Source: an uncultured beta proteobacterium
Lineage (GTDB): Bacteria; Pseudomonadota; Gammaproteobacteria; Burkholderiales; Burkholderiaceae_C
DNA: 38,705 nucleotides
Direction: 5' to 3'
NCBI GenBank assembly: GCA_903876045.1
Contig: CAIQYP010000335.1
Span: 1 to 38,705 of the forward strand
Positions within the stretch are counted from its first letter, which is position 1. Every line of letters starts with the position of its first letter. The notes beneath the pieces were generated by a model, which was given only the letters and a program-made list of their open reading frames with translations, ran no database searches and had not been told where the DNA came from. A program made the position numbers and the translations under genes. Of the stretch, positions 36,896-38,705 are shown in pieces.

Positions 36896-38395
36896 ATGAA
36901 TACACAACTTTCAATTTCCGGAGTCTTCCGGCCCATGGCGTTTTTTCTGCTGGCACTTTGTTTCGGCATTTCATTATTTTTGGTGGGATGTGGCGGAGGA
37001 GGCGGCGGCGGTGGTGGCACTGCGACGAGCGATGCAGGACGTAGCTTTGCGCCTTCCGCGAGTTTGGCCAATTTGTGCGCTAGTCCGAGCCCGAATACTT
37101 CGGTCGTGCAGGGAACAGTAGTTCAGGAAAAGGCTTACCTTCGTTCATTCATCGACGAGACCTACCTCTGGTATCGGGACGTTCCAAGCAACTTGGTTGC
37201 GGCGAACTATGCGACAGCGCCTTTGTATTTTGATGTCCTGAAAACCAGTGCGAGAACAGCGTCAGGCGTTGCAGTAGATCAGTTTCACTGGTCGCAGACA
37301 ACCGCGTCCTGGAATGCGGCCCAGTCCGGGCAGGCAGCGGACTATGGCATTCGGTGGGCTGCGTTGGCTAGCTCTCCACCGCGCAATTGGCTGGTGGCGG
37401 ATGTGGCGCCCAACTCGCCGGCGGCGCAGGCGGGTATCAAGCGTGGGTACAAGGTCACCTCTGTTGATGGTGTCGATTTTGTGAATGCCAATACGCAAGC
37501 AGAAGTGGATATTTTGAACGCAGGATTGTCTCCGGGCGTTGCAGGGGTTCACCGTTTCGTCTTTTATGGCATCCCTGAGTTGAGCTTGACCCCGGCGCCG
37601 TACACGGTCACCACGGTTCAAAGCGTACAGACCTTCGCGACGAGCAACGGAACGGTTGGCTACTTTACCTTTGACAGCCAAATCGCTCAGTCAGAGGGAG
37701 AACTGATAGCTGCAATAGCCCAACTCAAGGCCGCAAATGTGAACGACCTTGTGATTGACATGCGATACAACGGCGGTGGTTTGCTGTACATCGCCAGCGA
37801 GTTGGCCTACATGATTGCAGGCCCAGACCGGACCGCCGGCAAAGTCTTTGAGCAAACGATTTTCAACGACAAGCAAAGCGCTTACAACGCAGCATATAAG
37901 TTTGCGTTCTATGGAACAACCCCGATCAGCAGTCTGCCTCATCTTGATTTGGCGCACGTGACGCTATTGGTGACCCATGGCACTGCCTCCGCGAGCGAAT
38001 CCGTTATCAACAGTCTGCGTGGTGTGGACGTGACCGTGGATCTGATTGGTGCCAACACACGTGGCAAGCCCTATGGTTTTTATCCCCAGGACAATTGCGG
38101 TTACACCTATTTCGCGATTCAGTTCAAGGGCGTGAACAACAAGGGCATTGGCGATTATGTTGACGGCTTCGCGCCGAACTGTGCCGTAGCGGACGATTTC
38201 AACCATGCGCGCGGGGATACAGCCGAGGGCATGCTAAGTGGGGCATTGAGCTATCGGCAGACAGGTGTTTGTCCGATCAACGCAAATGCACAGGTGATGC
38301 AGGCCGTTGGGCGAGGTGGCGGTGGCGCCGGCCTTGGGCTGATTCAGCCGGCTACGCCGGAATTGCGCGTGCTGACAGCGTTGCCAGGACCATGA
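36896..38395 (+). CDS. S41-family (C-terminal processing-like) peptidase, lipoprotein
   Basis: Lipobox-like FLVGCGGGGG; PDZ-like VAPNSPAAQAGIKRGYKVTSVDG; S41 NDLVIDMRYNGGGLLYIASELAYMI and HGTASASESVINSL. Confidence 0.9.
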   Translation: MNTQLSISGVFRPMAFFLLALCFGISLFLVGCGGGGGGGGGTATSDAGRSFAPSASLANLCASPSPNTSVVQGTVVQEKAYLRSFIDETYLWYRDVPSNLVAANYATAPLYFDVLKTSARTASGVAVDQFHWSQTTASWNAAQSGQAADYGIRWAALASSPPRNWLVADVAPNSPAAQAGIKRGYKVTSVDGVDFVNANTQAEVDILNAGLSPGVAGVHRFVFYGIPELSLTPAPYTVTTVQSVQTFATSNGTVGYFTFDSQIAQSEGELIAAIAQLKAANVNDLVIDMRYNGGGLLYIASELAYMIAGPDRTAGKVFEQTIFNDKQSAYNAAYKFAFYGTTPISSLPHLDLAHVTLLVTHGTASASESVINSLRGVDVTVDLIGANTRGKPYGFYPQDNCGYTYFAIQFKGVNNKGIGDYVDGFAPNCAVADDFNHARGDTAEGMLSGALSYRQTGVCPINANAQVMQAVGRGGGGAGLGLIQPATPELRVLTALPGP

Positions 38396-38418
38396 CCGGC
38401 CCAGGCAATCTCCTCAGA

Positions 38419-38705
38419 TTAGCGCGAGCCGATTGACACGTTCTTGTTGCCCCTGAGTTCCCGCTTCTCGAAATAGCGCAAACCAAAAAAGGTCGCGCCA
38501 CCCATAAGGCATGATGCGGCCAAAAAGGCGCCGTAAGCGAGCGGCCAGGGAATGCCCTGGGTCATCATGGAAAACTCGGACATGCCGCCCATCCCGGCAA
38601 GGATATTGATGGGCATGAAGACCACACCAAATACGGTGAGCTTGTTAATGCGCCGGTTCTGGTTGATGTTGATGAAACCGATGGTGGCGTCCATCAGGAA
38701 ATTGA
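38419..38705 (-). CDS. CorA-like magnesium/divalent cation transporter, C-terminal part (truncated by window end)
   Basis: ...NFLMDATIGFININQNRRINKLTVFGVVFMPINILAGMGGMSEFSMM...; two C-terminal TMs; frame stays open to the window edge. Confidence 0.85.
   Translation of the reverse strand, partial: NFLMDATIGFININQNRRINKLTVFGVVFMPINILAGMGGMSEFSMMTQGIPWPLAYGAFLAASCLMGGATFFGLRYFEKRELRGNKNVSIGSR

Noticed and set aside
38419-38705. Divergent CorA family member because the GMN motif reads GMGGMSEF
   Set aside because: Only the C-terminal fragment is in the window, and variant GxN-type motifs occur in CorA-like proteins; not enough sequence to call it unusual.

Overview
This 38.7-kb window looks like betaproteobacterial (Comamonadaceae-like) chromosome; that placement is inferred from gene content and codon style. 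From left to right: (1) an IclR-family regulator, then a long + strand phenylacetate (paa) catabolic block of LivH-LivM-LivG-[hemerythrin::LivF]-PaaG-PaaH-PaaI-PaaK-thiolase-LivK-ECH-PaaABCDE-PaaZ-PaaY. A complete branched-chain-type ABC transporter is interleaved in this block. (2) A convergent two-gene indolepyruvate:ferredoxin oxidoreductase-type operon (iorA, iorB; - strand). (3) ahpC, ahpF and pta. (4) A four-gene, translationally coupled operon encoding a DUF3348-like protein, a MotA/TolQ/ExbB-type membrane protein with a long helical tail (DUF802-like), a MotB/OmpA-type partner with a conserved TM aspartate, and a DUF2894-like protein. This looks like a proton-driven motor of Zorya ZorAB architecture without known Zorya effectors, and it is the best candidate for an undescribed system. 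(5) A putative sensory locus: coiled-coil membrane protein, 49-aa membrane peptide, TAXI solute-binding protein without TRAP permease, Cache histidine kinase, degenerate receiver lacking the phospho-Asp, and a LuxR-type response regulator. (6) A secreted hypothetical protein, an S41 peptidase lipoprotein and a truncated CorA-like gene. Non-coding points include an exact 40-bp inverted repeat nested with a second 29-bp inverted repeat between paaZ and paaY, an 18-codon basic leader ORF coupled to livH, and a terminator-like hairpin just upstream of the motor operon. All family assignments come from reading motifs by eye; no database searches were run.
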